A stretch of 64,000 bases of DNA from Acidaminococcus fermentans DSM 20731 (GCF_000025305.1 NC_013740.1:62001-126000), one strand, 5' to 3'. Numbered from the stretch's first letter, positions 51,262-60,016 are shown. Numbers and translations are program-made. Notes: generated from the letters alone by a model not told the origin.

Positions 51262-51591
51262 TTAAAAAGTGCCGGCCATGTATTCCCGGCCCCAGTTGCA
51301 GATAGCCATGATGATGGGACGGAGGGATTCTCCCCGGTCTGTGAGGGTATATTCGGTTTTGGGCGGGACCACCGGATAGACGGTGCGGTGGATCAGTCCA
51401 TCCCCTTCCAGTTCCCGCAGCTGCTGGGTGAGCATCTTGGCGGTGGCCCGGGGGATGTGGCGCTGGAGCTGGCTGAAACGGAGCACGGATTCCGTCATCA
51501 GGTAGTACAGGATGATGGCTTTGTATTTTCCCCCCAGCTGACTCAGGGCCGCTTCTACCGGACAGTTGTATTTCTTTTCGTTCATGGGCAT
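51262..51591 (-). CDS. HxlR-family transcriptional regulator
   Basis: A 109-residue winged-helix regulator of the HxlR family. CPVEAALSQLGGKYKAIILYYL (about residues 10-31) carries the single N-terminal Cys used in redox sensing by YodB/HypR-type members. The recognition helix region RFSQLQRHIPRATAKMLTQQLRELE follows (about 38-62). It lies between an exported DJ-1-like protein and a divergent flavin reductase, both commonly linked to electrophile or redox stress. The start may be 51591 or 51585. Confidence 0.88.
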   Translation of the reverse strand: MPMNEKKYNCPVEAALSQLGGKYKAIILYYLMTESVLRFSQLQRHIPRATAKMLTQQLRELEGDGLIHRTVYPVVPPKTEYTLTDRGESLRPIIMAICNWGREYMAGTF

Positions 51592-51717
51592 GGGACCTCT
51601 TTATAGTTTCTAAAAAGATAGTATCATACAAAAAAGTGCATTCTTGTGGTCTGGATAGATTGGAGATAATATTAGCACAGTCAATTCCAAAAAACAAGAA
51701 AACAGGAGGAAAAACAT
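51592..51717. promoter_or_regulatory. Divergent promoter region, hxlR / flavin reductase
   Basis: AT-rich. It contains the palindrome GTAT-C-ATAC (about 51620-51628), AAAAAAGTGCATT, and a plus-strand -10-like GATAATATT (about 51665-51673). AGGAGG lies before the ATG at 51718. Probably holds the HxlR operator. Confidence 0.4.
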
Positions 51718-52284
51718 ATGCAAAAAGATATCGGTGCGGTGATGGGGCTGTATCCTACCCCGGTAACCATCGTGGGAACTGTGGCGGAAGGACGGGTGAA
51801 CTGGCTGCCGGTGGCCCATGTGGGCGTGGTGGAGCATACCCGGTTCCTGATCAGTGTGGATAAGGCCCACGAATTTTCCGTACGGGGAATCGAAACCAAC
51901 GGGACGGTATCCGTCAGCCTGGTGAACCGGGACATCCTGGCGGCGGCCGATTACTGCGGCCTGCACAAAGGCGCCCAGGAAGACAAGTCCCAGGTGTTCC
52001 CCCATCATTTCGACGAGGTGGAAGGGGCGCCCATTCCGGACAATGCCCCCCTGGTGATGACCTGCCGGGTTATCCGGAAAGTGGAGGTGGGACAGTTCAA
52101 CAATTATATCCTGGAACCAGTCCACACCTATGTGGAGGAACGGTATCTGAACGAACGGAACAAACCGGATTATGCCAAAATGCGGCCCATCCTGTTCGAG
52201 TTCCGCAATGCCCTCTATCTGGAAACCGGGGATGTGGCCGGCCGGTGCTGGCAGATTGGACGGGAATTCCAGGTCCGGCGGTAG
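51718..52284 (+). CDS. Flavin reductase family protein
   Basis: A 188-residue FMN-binding split-barrel protein (flavoredoxin / flavin reductase-like). It opens GLYPTPVTIVGTVAEGRVNWLPVAHVG (about residues 10-36), with NGTVSVSLVNRD near 62 and HFDEVEGAPIPDNAPLVMTCRV near 98-119. It binds FMN and may transfer electrons or reduce quinones. Expression probably depends on the divergent HxlR regulator. A terminator GGGGGTGTGA / TCACACCCCC follows at about 52304-52330. Confidence 0.85.
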   Translation: MQKDIGAVMGLYPTPVTIVGTVAEGRVNWLPVAHVGVVEHTRFLISVDKAHEFSVRGIETNGTVSVSLVNRDILAAADYCGLHKGAQEDKSQVFPHHFDEVEGAPIPDNAPLVMTCRVIRKVEVGQFNNYILEPVHTYVEERYLNERNKPDYAKMRPILFEFRNALYLETGDVAGRCWQIGREFQVRR

Positions 52285-52302
52285 AGTTGTATCGTTTCCT
52301 TT

Positions 52303-52392
52303 CCAGGGGGTGTGATTTTTTCACACCCCCTTCCATCGGCCGTTGACCGTTGACAGCTGACCGTTGACTGGGGCTGCGCTTGCGCCGCCCCC
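52303..52392. terminator. Convergent terminator and mini-repeat
   Basis: GGGGGTGTGATTTTTTCACACCCCC hairpin (52305-52329), then CCGTTGACCGTTGACAGCTGACCGTTGAC tandem (52340-52368). A GGGGCTGCGC..GCGCCGCCCC hairpin (about 52370-52389) borders the lysR stop. Confidence 0.7.
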
Positions 52393-53250
52393 TTAGTACT
52401 TCTCCTCCATAAACTCCACAAAGGCCCGGACACTGGCCAGGTGGCGGTAATTTTTCCGGTAGAACATCCAGGTTTCCCGGAGCAGGGGCTTCCCTTCCAG
52501 GGTGGTGAGCACGGTGGGGGTGATCCGGGGGGTATCCTGGCCGCAGCTCCGGGAGAGCAGGGTAAACCCCAGTCCTTCCTGGACCATCTTCAGGCAGGTA
52601 TCCATGGCATCGGTTTCGATGATGGTGAGGGGGGGCTTCCGGTAATGAGCGTACCACCAGTCATCCAGCACGTTCTGGAGCAGGGGATCGGTCACATAGT
52701 GGATGTAGGGATAGCTGGGCAGCAGGTCCATGTTCAGGGGCTCCCGGCTGAAGGCGCAGAGGGGATCCTGCCACAGGAGCCGTTTTTCCTCGTTCCAGTT
52801 GTGGTCCCCCCGGACAATGCAGATATGGTACTTTCCCTCCAGGAAATCCCGGTACCGGTCATGGCTGAAGCCGCTTTTCATGTGGATCTCGATCCGGGGG
52901 TAGATTTTCCGGAACTGAGTCAGGATCCGGGGCATGTGGTATTTGGCAAATACGTTGGAGCAGGCGATGGAAAGGGTCCCTGCCGGATGGATCCGGGCGT
53001 CGGACAGGCTGTCCCGGATCTTCTGGTAGGAGGATTCCATCTGGAGGAAGAACCGGTACAGCAGTTCTCCTTCTGAAGTGAACTGGATGCCCCGGGGCTG
53101 GCGGAGGAACAGGGTACAGCCGAATTCCGCCTCCAGCCGTTTCAGCCGGTCCGTGAGCGCGGGCTGGGACAGGAACAGCCGCTTGGCGGTATGGGTGATG
53201 TTCTTTTCCTCGTACAGGGTTTTCAGCAGCAGGATGTCTTTGTTGTCCAT
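52393..53250 (-). CDS. LysR-family transcriptional regulator
   Basis: A 285-residue LysR regulator with N-terminal helix-turn-helix (NITHTAKRLFLSQPALTDRL, about residues 17-36) and an effector domain from about 90. Slightly shorter than usual (about 295-310). Divergent from the aconitase-like/CitMHS operon, so it probably controls it in response to a tricarboxylic acid or related compound (inference). GGAGG precedes the ATG at 53250. Confidence 0.88.
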   Translation of the reverse strand: MDNKDILLLKTLYEEKNITHTAKRLFLSQPALTDRLKRLEAEFGCTLFLRQPRGIQFTSEGELLYRFFLQMESSYQKIRDSLSDARIHPAGTLSIACSNVFAKYHMPRILTQFRKIYPRIEIHMKSGFSHDRYRDFLEGKYHICIVRGDHNWNEEKRLLWQDPLCAFSREPLNMDLLPSYPYIHYVTDPLLQNVLDDWWYAHYRKPPLTIIETDAMDTCLKMVQEGLGFTLLSRSCGQDTPRITPTVLTTLEGKPLLRETWMFYRKNYRHLASVRAFVEFMEEKY

Positions 53251-53608
53251 GGAAACCTCCTTACAGGATGGGTGTTGAAAGATAGAAATATTTTATCGCA
53301 AAACCCCGAAAAAACCTATTTGTTTTTTTCGGAAAGAAACGGTACACTGAAAACAGAGAGCGGACCCCGGGCAGCCCCCTGTGGGGGGAACGGTCCATCC
53401 TCTCAGGAAACCAGCAAGGGAAAAAGGACGGCGGACAGGAACGCCGTCCTTTTTCCTGTCCGGAGCAGGAGAAGAAACAAAACCATAGAAAAATCTGATG
53501 ACAGATACAAGAAAACACGTATTTGTGTTATTTCACGGAAAATTCTATGATAGGGCTGTGCAGAAGTGAACCATCTGATCTGAATCAAAGCAGGAGGGAC
53601 AAACAATT
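53251..53608 (+). promoter_or_regulatory. Promoter and structured leader of the hydratase-CitMHS operon
   Basis: TTGTTT (53320-53325), 17 bases, TACACT (53343-53348) is the best promoter, giving a leader of about 255 bases. It forms nested stems: GAGAG (53356-53360)/CTCTC (53400-53404), GGACC (53362-53366)/GGTCC (53392-53396) and CCCC/GGGG within. A 15-base-pair terminator (53419-53456) comes next, then about 150 AT-rich bases and AGGAGGG before the ATG. It could be a riboswitch-like attenuator. The promoter of the divergent lysR is not clear. Confidence 0.5.
53419..53456 (+). terminator. Intrinsic terminator inside the leader
   Basis: Perfect 15-base-pair stem GGAAAAAGGACGGCG / CGCCGTCCTTTTTCC with an 8-base loop, T-run at the stem base. 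It lies about 150 bases upstream of the hydratase start codon. Confidence 0.75.
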
Positions 53609-55897
53609 ATGGTTGAACTGATCCATGAGGGAGTTTATTACAGGGACGGACAGCTGCTGACGGAGGCAGAACTGGCCGCCCAGGGTGTCAAGGCTGACAG
53701 GGACGGGGGTACCCGGAAGACCCTGGCCTATCAGGTGCTGAAAGCCCATCAGCAGGGCGAAGGGATGGACGATCTCCATCTGAAATTCGATGCCCTGACC
53801 AGCCACGACATTACCTATGTGGGAATCATCCAGACGGCCATCGCCAGCGGCCTGGACCATTTCCCCGTTCCCTACATCCTGACCAACTGCCACAACAGCC
53901 TGGCTGCCGTAGGGGGCACCATCAACGAGGACGACCACGTTTTCGGGCTGTCTGCGGTGAAACGGTTCGGCGGTCAGTATGTGCCGCCCCATATGGCAGT
54001 CATCCATGAATATATGCGGGAAAAAATGGCCGGCGGCGGGAAAATGATCCTGGGCTCCGACAGCCACACCCGGTACGGCGCCTTCGGGACCATGGCCATC
54101 GGGGAAGGGGGACCGGAACTGGTGAAACAGCTCCTGGGCCATACCTATGATGTCCAGCGGCCCCAGGTGATCGCCATTTATCTGAAAGGGAAGCCCCGTC
54201 ATGGGGTGGGGCCCCAGGATGTGGCCCTGGCCATTGAAAAGGCCGTGTTCAAAAACGGCTTTGTGAAGAACAAGGTGATGGAATTCATGGGCCCCGGCAT
54301 TGCAGGGCTGTCCATGGACTTCCGGAACGGCATCGATGTGATGACCACGGAAACCACCTGCCTGACCACCATCTGGTCCACGGACACCACCGTGAAGGAC
54401 TACCTGGAACTTCACCGCCGCCCGGAAGCCTACCGGGAAATGAAACCCGGCGATCTGGCATACTATGACGGAGCCGTGGTGGTGGATCTGGACAAAGTGG
54501 AATCCATGATCGCCATGCCCTTCCATCCCAGCCATGTGTACACCATCAAAGAGCTGAACGAAGGGGGCCGGGACCTGCTGGAAGAAATCGAAAAGCAGGC
54601 GGTGGATATGCTGGACAACAAGGAGTTGTCCCTGGGTCTGGCGGACAAGTACTATGACGGGAAGATGCACTGTGACCAGGGTCTGATCGCCGGCTGCTCC
54701 GGCGGTCTGTACGAAAACCTGGTGGCGGCGGCTCACATCCTGAAGGGCAGGAGCATCGGCAATGAACGGTTTGCCTTCAGTGTGTATCCTTCCAGCCATC
54801 CCATCTACATGGAACTGATGCGCAATGGCGCCCTGGCAGATCTGATGGATGCCGGTGCCGTGGTCCGGTCCGCATTCTGCGGTCCCTGCTTCGGGGCCGG
54901 GGATACTCCCAACAACAAGGGCTTCAGTGTACGGCACACCACCCGGAACTTCCCCAACCGGGAAGGGAGCAAGCCCGGCAAGGGACAGATCGCTTCCGTG
55001 GCCCTGATGGATGCCCGGAGCGTGGCTGCCACCGCAGCCAACCATGGGGCGCTGACTCCGGCCACGGAGGTGGAATACGACGACAGCGTGCCCGCCTACC
55101 ATTACGACAGCCTGCCCTATGACCACAAGGTTTTCGACGGGATCGGTCAGCCGGACAAAAAAGAAGAGCTGGTGTACGGTCCTTCCATCAAACCCTGGCC
55201 TTCCATTGAAAAACTCAATGAAAATGTGCTGCTGAAAGTGGCTGCCTGGATCGATGATCCGGTGACCACCACCGATGAACTGATCCCCTCCGGGGAAACT
55301 TCTTCCTACCGGAGCGACCCCTATGCCCTCAGTGAATTTGCCCTGAGCCGGAAGGTGCCGGAATATGTGGGTCGGGCCAAAGCCGTCCGGACCCTGGAAA
55401 AAGCCCGGCAGGAAGGGGAAAACTGTGAAGAACTGAACAATATGTATGATTCCGTAAAAAATGCTCTGGGTTTGCAGGAATCGGCTGACCAGATGAAGAA
55501 AAATACATCTGTAGGTTCCGTGGTCTATGCCAACAAACCCGGTGACGGTTCCGCACGGGAACAGGCCGCTTCCTGTCAGCGGGTGCTGGGAGGCGCCGCC
55601 AACATTGCCCTGGAATATGCCACCAAACGGTATCGGAGCAATGTGATGAACTGGGGGATGCTGCCCTTCCTGACCTCTTATGACGATTCCCGGAAACTGG
55701 CAGTGGGAGACCTGGTCTATGTCCCCAATGTTCGGGAAATCCTCCTGGGAGATACGGATGAATACAAAGGCTTCATTGTCCGGGACGGAAAGAAAGTGGG
55801 AGAAATCGCCCTGCACCTGGGTGCAGTGGAACCTTCCCAGAAAGAGATCCTGGCTGCAGGCTGTCTGATCAATTACTACGCAGGCAGCAAAAAATAA
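53609..55897 (+). CDS. Aconitase-family hydratase (YbhJ-like)
   Basis: A 762-residue Fe-S hydratase of the aconitase superfamily. The N-terminal domains have SDSHTRYGAFGTMAIGEGGPE (about residues 148-168). Cluster cysteines are expected in LIAGCSGGLYENL (about 365) and FCGPCFGAGDTP (CxxC, about 428). A C-terminal swivel domain has GGAANIALEYATKRYRSNVMNWG (about 660-680). It resembles the putative hydratase YbhJ more than housekeeping AcnA. The actual substrate (citrate, 2-methylcitrate or another tricarboxylate) is unknown. It is followed by a CitMHS transporter. Confidence 0.85.
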   Translation: MVELIHEGVYYRDGQLLTEAELAAQGVKADRDGGTRKTLAYQVLKAHQQGEGMDDLHLKFDALTSHDITYVGIIQTAIASGLDHFPVPYILTNCHNSLAAVGGTINEDDHVFGLSAVKRFGGQYVPPHMAVIHEYMREKMAGGGKMILGSDSHTRYGAFGTMAIGEGGPELVKQLLGHTYDVQRPQVIAIYLKGKPRHGVGPQDVALAIEKAVFKNGFVKNKVMEFMGPGIAGLSMDFRNGIDVMTTETTCLTTIWSTDTTVKDYLELHRRPEAYREMKPGDLAYYDGAVVVDLDKVESMIAMPFHPSHVYTIKELNEGGRDLLEEIEKQAVDMLDNKELSLGLADKYYDGKMHCDQGLIAGCSGGLYENLVAAAHILKGRSIGNERFAFSVYPSSHPIYMELMRNGALADLMDAGAVVRSAFCGPCFGAGDTPNNKGFSVRHTTRNFPNREGSKPGKGQIASVALMDARSVAATAANHGALTPATEVEYDDSVPAYHYDSLPYDHKVFDGIGQPDKKEELVYGPSIKPWPSIEKLNENVLLKVAAWIDDPVTTTDELIPSGETSSYRSDPYALSEFALSRKVPEYVGRAKAVRTLEKARQEGENCEELNNMYDSVKNALGLQESADQMKKNTSVGSVVYANKPGDGSAREQAASCQRVLGGAANIALEYATKRYRSNVMNWGMLPFLTSYDDSRKLAVGDLVYVPNVREILLGDTDEYKGFIVRDGKKVGEIALHLGAVEPSQKEILAAGCLINYYAGSKK

Positions 55898-55979
55898 GAT
55901 CTGCCGCCCTTGAGAAGGGGGAAGAGGAGACGGGCCGCGCTCTTCTCTTCCCGGCCTTCCTGGCAGAAAGGAGAAAAAA

Positions 55980-57302
55980 ATGTTGTTAGGTATTGCTGGT
56001 TTTGTCCTGATCGGATTGGTGGTCTACTGTCTGATCTCCTCCAAAATGAATGCCATCCCCATTTTCGTGGCATTCCCCATTATTATTGCCCTGCTCTGCG
56101 GTTTTGCTCCGGCGGAAGTCTTCGCCTTCATCAAAAAAGGCGTGGGCACCACCATGTCCACCGCCATCCTGTTCCTGTTCTCCATTGTTTATTTTGCTTT
56201 GATGAATGATGTGGGCATGTTCGATCCTCTGATGAACTTCCTGGCAAAGAAAGCCGGGAACAACATCGTCCTGGTGACCATTGCCACCGGGATCATCGCC
56301 ACCATCGCCCACCTGGACGGCACCACCGCCGGGACCTGCCTGATCACCGTCCCTGCCATGCTGCCTCTGTACAAAAAACTCCACATCCGTCCCGTGGTGC
56401 TGTGCTGCATCATTTCCGCCGCCATCAGTATCATGAACCTGACGCCCTGGGGAGGCCCTGTGGCCCGTACCGCCATTATCCTGAAAACCGACGCCAGCAT
56501 CCTGTGGCATGAACTGCTGCCCCTCCAGGGTGTGGGGATCCTGATCGTCCTGGGTTTCTGTGTCTACATGGGGCTCCTGGAAAAGAAACGGGGCGCCGGC
56601 CTGAACCCCACCGGGAAAGCCGCTGAACTGACGGAAGACATGAGCATGGCCGGGAACGATGCTCCGGCTGATCCCAGCCTGAAACGGCCCAAACTGGTGT
56701 GGATCAACTGGCTGGTCACCCTGGTGGTCATCCTGCTCATGTGCTTCACCAAGATTCCGCTGTACGGCGCCTTCATGATCGGTCTGGCTGCCGCTCTGAT
56801 CATCAACTTCCGGTCTTCCAAGGAACAGGCCAATGCGGTGAAACGCCACGCCTCCGCTGCCCTGCTGACTCCCATGATCCTGCTGACCACCGGTATCTTC
56901 CTGGGGATCCTGAACGGCACCGGGATGATGAAGAGCATGGCCAACATCCTGATCAACATCATGCCCAACGCCCTGGGGCCCAAACTGGCCACCGTCATGG
57001 GCTGCCTGTCCGTGCCTTTCGGCATGATGCTGGGCACCGACTCCTTCTTCTTCGGCTTCATGCCCCTGTGCATCGGGGTGGCTGAAAAGTTCGGTGTGGC
57101 CGCTCACGACATCGCCATGAGCATGCTGATCGGGAAGGACTTCTGCATCATGGTCACTCCCCACAACGCCACAACCTGGCTGCTGATCGGGATGGCCGGG
57201 GTATCCCTGAAGGACCAGCTGAAATTCTCCGCTCCCTATCTGTGGATCCTCAGCATCATCACCGTGTTTGCTGCCGGTATCCTGGGTGTGTTCCAGATGT
57301 AA
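55980..57302 (+). CDS. CitMHS-family citrate/tricarboxylate transporter
   Basis: A 440-residue membrane protein of the citrate-Mg2+:H+ symporter family with about 12 helices. Marks are TIAHLDGTTAGTCLITVPAML (about residues 103-123), MNLTPWGGPVARTA (about 148-161) and GTDSFFFGFMPLC (about 350), and KDFCIMVTPHNATTWLLIG near 388-406. It lies 82 bases after the hydratase gene, so both form a probable import-and-metabolise unit for a tricarboxylate. AAAGGAG precedes the ATG at 55980. Confidence 0.88.
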   Translation: MLLGIAGFVLIGLVVYCLISSKMNAIPIFVAFPIIIALLCGFAPAEVFAFIKKGVGTTMSTAILFLFSIVYFALMNDVGMFDPLMNFLAKKAGNNIVLVTIATGIIATIAHLDGTTAGTCLITVPAMLPLYKKLHIRPVVLCCIISAAISIMNLTPWGGPVARTAIILKTDASILWHELLPLQGVGILIVLGFCVYMGLLEKKRGAGLNPTGKAAELTEDMSMAGNDAPADPSLKRPKLVWINWLVTLVVILLMCFTKIPLYGAFMIGLAAALIINFRSSKEQANAVKRHASAALLTPMILLTTGIFLGILNGTGMMKSMANILINIMPNALGPKLATVMGCLSVPFGMMLGTDSFFFGFMPLCIGVAEKFGVAAHDIAMSMLIGKDFCIMVTPHNATTWLLIGMAGVSLKDQLKFSAPYLWILSIITVFAAGILGVFQM

Positions 57303-57306
57303 ACAA

Positions 57307-57426
57307 GATAAGGTCTGCTGTTTATTGCAGCAGACCTTATCTTTTTTGACAGAAAGGCTGTTGCATACGCAACAGCCCACAAACAAAACCGGCGGCAGAG
57401 CTGCGCTTCTCTGCCGCCGGTTTTGT
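57307..57426 (+). terminator. Terminators after the CitMHS gene
   Basis: AGATAAGGTCTGCTG / GCAGCAGACCTTATCT (57307-57342) followed by TTTTTT is a strong intrinsic terminator. A small GGCTGTTGC / GCAACAGCC hairpin (57357-57377) and a long AAAACCGGCGGCAGAG / CTCTGCCGCCGGTTTT hairpin (57386-57424) follow. Confidence 0.85.
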
Positions 57427-57700
57427 TTTGAAGGTTGACAATAAAAAAGTTGGGGCTGGAGAAATCGGAGGAGTGAAGGTTTCTCCAGAAGAGGGAAGGG
57501 ACCGCCGGGGCACACATCCCGAAGGTCCCTGTATGACAATCAGCTGAAAACCATCGGTCAGAAAGGCTTTCAACGACAATCAGCAAGGGGAGTGACTAAT
57601 GGTTAGGAAATGCTAACCATTAGTCTTGAAAAAAATAAAGACAATGCGGTTAGTCTTTACTTACAGGAGTTATTCTAGCATAGATCCAGTAAGGATGCAA
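57427..57700 (-). ncRNA. Structured gap; possible minus-strand RNA and large palindrome
   Basis: No protein gene. On the minus strand TTGCAT (57700-57695), 17 bases, TAGAAT (57677-57672) makes a good promoter. Downstream are a 13-bp perfect inverted repeat GACTAATGGTTAG / CTAACCATTAGTC (57594-57625), a GGGACC..GGTCCC stem, and a CTGGAGAAA / TTTCTCCAG hairpin (57456-57488) that precedes TTTTTT. This could be a roughly 230-base RNA, or the palindrome could be an operator. An early AAAGAC/GTCTTT hairpin with T-run (57658-57629) argues against a long RNA. Confidence 0.25.
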
Positions 57701-57930
57701 GCTTTTTTCGAAAAATATTTTTGGATTTTTCACCCCTGTTTCTTTTCCTCGTGGAATATTGTACGCTGATTTTTGAAAAAAGCAAGGGAAAATGCGAGAA
57801 TATGGTAAAATACCATTACTTAGTTAACGCTAATTTAAAACGCAAAGAGTTTTCTTCTTCCCATTCCTTTCACCGGCGTTTCATTTTCCCCTGGTATCCT
57901 GTACAATGTACAAGTAGGGAGGGATGACGC
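57701..57930 (+). promoter_or_regulatory. Promoter region of the second two-component system
   Basis: AT-rich, with TACAAT at 57901-57906 about 20 bases before the ribosome site (GGGAGG). TTTCACC and TTTCATTTTC occur near 57867-57892, reminiscent of the repeats before 60143, so autoregulation is possible. Nothing else is seen. Confidence 0.4.
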
Positions 57931-58605
57931 ATGAAAATCCTGGTGGTGGAAGATGAACCCACGCTGAATAAAATCATTGCCAAACGGCTGAAAATCGAAG
58001 CTTATTCGGTGGACTGCGCTTTTAACGGAAAGGAAGCACTGGACTATCTGGATGCGGCGGAATATGATCTGCTGATCGTGGATATCATGATGCCGGAAAT
58101 GGACGGACTGACCCTTGTGAAAAAGCTCCGGGACGGAGGCAGCCGGGTGCCGGTCCTGTTCCTGACGGCCCTGGACAGCACCCAGGACAAGGTCACCGGC
58201 CTGGACAGCGGCGGGGACGATTATCTGGTAAAGCCCTTTGAATTCGATGAACTGCTGGCCCGGATCCGCAGCCTGCTCCGGCGGAGCAATGCCCAGCAGA
58301 CCGCCCGGACCCGGCTGACCCTGGCGGATCTGACCCTGGACACCCGGACCCATCAGGTGACCCGGGGCGGGCAGGAAATTGCCCTGACCCCCAAGGAATT
58401 CTCCGTGCTGGATTATCTCCTGCGGAACCAGGGAACGGTGCTTTCCCGGGAACAGATCCTGGAACATGCCTGGGATTTTTCTTATGAAGGATATTCCAAT
58501 ATGGTGGATGTGTACATCAAGACCCTGCGGAAGAAAATCGACAGGGATTTTGAACCCAAGCTGCTCCACACGGTACGGGGGACCGGCTATGTGCTCAAAG
58601 TGTAG
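57931..58605 (+). CDS. OmpR-family response regulator
   Basis: A 224-residue regulator. The receiver has VVEDE at 5-9, phosphoacceptor Asp51 in LIVDIMMPEMDG and VKPFEFDELLARI with the conserved Lys near 101. The winged-helix domain (about 128-224) ends KTLRKKIDRD..RGTGYVLKV. Typical length. GGGAGG precedes the ATG. One base separates its stop from the kinase ATG. It is more closely QseB/CusR-like in layout than the regulator at 47543. Confidence 0.93.
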   Translation: MKILVVEDEPTLNKIIAKRLKIEAYSVDCAFNGKEALDYLDAAEYDLLIVDIMMPEMDGLTLVKKLRDGGSRVPVLFLTALDSTQDKVTGLDSGGDDYLVKPFEFDELLARIRSLLRRSNAQQTARTRLTLADLTLDTRTHQVTRGGQEIALTPKEFSVLDYLLRNQGTVLSREQILEHAWDFSYEGYSNMVDVYIKTLRKKIDRDFEPKLLHTVRGTGYVLKV

Positions 58606-58606
58606 G

Positions 58607-60016
58607 ATGGTCCTGGGTCGCCGGCTGCAGCAGGGGTGGAAACGGCTGAAGAACCTGCCGGTCTCCCTCCGGGTCACCCTGTGGTACACCCTGTTTTTGT
58701 CCATCATCCTGGTGCTGTTCACCGGTGTGATCCTGAAAATGGGGGTGGATTACGAAAAACGGGCTGCCGGACGGACCCTGATCAAGGCGGTGGAAAAAGC
58801 CGGGGATCGGTACACGGGGAAAAAAGGAAAGTTCCGGTCCTTTGACGACAATGTGTACCTTTCCCTCCAGACCCATCGGGGGGAACTTCTGGAAGGGGCA
58901 GAACCGGAAGAGGCTCCCCGGGGGATGCAGCCGGTGTTCGGCCGGGGGCCCCAGGCGCTGGTCATCCAGGGAGTTCCCTATCATTATTTCGATCTGCCCC
59001 TGCGGCCGGATGAACAGAAGATCCGGGCCGGAACCTTCCGGGGGCCGGGGCCCTTTATCCGGGGCTATCTGGCCGATACGGTGTATTCCCGGTATTACCG
59101 GGTGCTGCTGTTGGGGGCCCTGATTGCCCTCCCTCTGTTCCTGGTGCTGGTGACCCTGGGAGGCTACCGGATCATCAAACGGAGCTTTGCTCCGGTCCAG
59201 GCCATCAGTGAGGCAGCCCGGGCCATTGGGGAGACCGGGGACCTGTCCCAGCGGATTCCCCTGGATGACAGCCGGGATGAGATCCATCAGATGGGCCGGA
59301 CCTTCAACTGGATGCTGGGACAGATCGAAGAACTGCTGGAACGGGAAAAACGGTTCACCTCCGATGTATCCCATGAGCTGCGGACTCCTACGGCGGTGAT
59401 CATGGCGGAAAGTGAATTCGGCAAGGACTATACGGACAATCTGGAGGAAGCCCGGGAGGAATTCCGGCACATCTTCCAGCAGTCCCGGCGGATGAGCCGG
59501 CTGATCAACCAGCTGCTGGAACTGTCCCGGCTGGGGAACCGGAAACATCTGGATCTGGTCCCTGTGGATCTGAGCCGGCTGGTGCAGGAAACCCTGGAAG
59601 ATTATCAGAAACTGCCCCAGGCAGGGAATTTCCAATGGAAAACCGCCGTCCAGCCGGATCTTCAGGTGCTGGGGGATGAAGCCCTGCTGACCCGGATCCT
59701 GAGCAATTACCTGGACAATGCCCTGAAATTCACCCGGAGCCGGATCGGAGTGCGCCTGGAATCCCGGGAGGGCGGGGTCCGGCTGTCCGTGACCGACGAT
59801 GGGAACGGGCTCCTTCCGGAAGAACTGGAAAAAATCTGGGACCGGCTGTACCAGGCGGACCCGTCCCGGAACAAGAAGCAGAACATGGGCCTGGGGCTGG
59901 GCCTCTCCTTTGTGGCTGCGGGGGCCAGGCTGATGCAAGGCCGGGCAGGGGCGGAAAGCCAGGTGGGGAAGGGGAGCACCTTCTTCCTGCAGCTCCCTGC
60001 TGCCAGGAAACCATGA
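58607..60016 (+). CDS. Sensor histidine kinase
   Basis: A 469-residue membrane kinase with TM1 about 25-44 and an extracytoplasmic domain 45-165 (basic, Pro/Gly-rich). TM2 is about 166-187, followed by HAMP (about 188-245). Phosphorylated His256 is in DVSHELRTPT, and the ATPase domain has NYLDNALKF, DDGNGLLPEE and GLGLSFVAAG. ATG 58607 lacks a clear ribosome site. The in-frame ATG at 58589, overlapping the regulator gene and 8 bases after GGGGG, is an alternative. The signal is unknown. Confidence 0.9.
   Translation: MVLGRRLQQGWKRLKNLPVSLRVTLWYTLFLSIILVLFTGVILKMGVDYEKRAAGRTLIKAVEKAGDRYTGKKGKFRSFDDNVYLSLQTHRGELLEGAEPEEAPRGMQPVFGRGPQALVIQGVPYHYFDLPLRPDEQKIRAGTFRGPGPFIRGYLADTVYSRYYRVLLLGALIALPLFLVLVTLGGYRIIKRSFAPVQAISEAARAIGETGDLSQRIPLDDSRDEIHQMGRTFNWMLGQIEELLEREKRFTSDVSHELRTPTAVIMAESEFGKDYTDNLEEAREEFRHIFQQSRRMSRLINQLLELSRLGNRKHLDLVPVDLSRLVQETLEDYQKLPQAGNFQWKTAVQPDLQVLGDEALLTRILSNYLDNALKFTRSRIGVRLESREGGVRLSVTDDGNGLLPEELEKIWDRLYQADPSRNKKQNMGLGLGLSFVAAGARLMQGRAGAESQVGKGSTFFLQLPAARKP

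Noticed and set aside
53350-53460. Glycine riboswitch upstream of the hydratase gene
   Set aside because: The GAGAG/CTCTCAGG outline is suggestive, but the conserved aptamer core (GCCGAAGG-type) is absent and the downstream genes do not handle glycine. Kept only as an unclassified structured leader.
57236-57586. Small minus-strand open frames after the CitMHS gene
   Set aside because: They lack ribosome sites, run through terminator hairpins and overlap the end of the transporter gene.
57427-57590. T-box or cobalamin-type riboswitch in the 57.4-57.6 kb gap
   Set aside because: GGGACCGCC and nearby stems are only superficially similar. The T-box AGGGTGGNACCRCG sequence and the cobalamin box are missing, and no suitable target gene follows.
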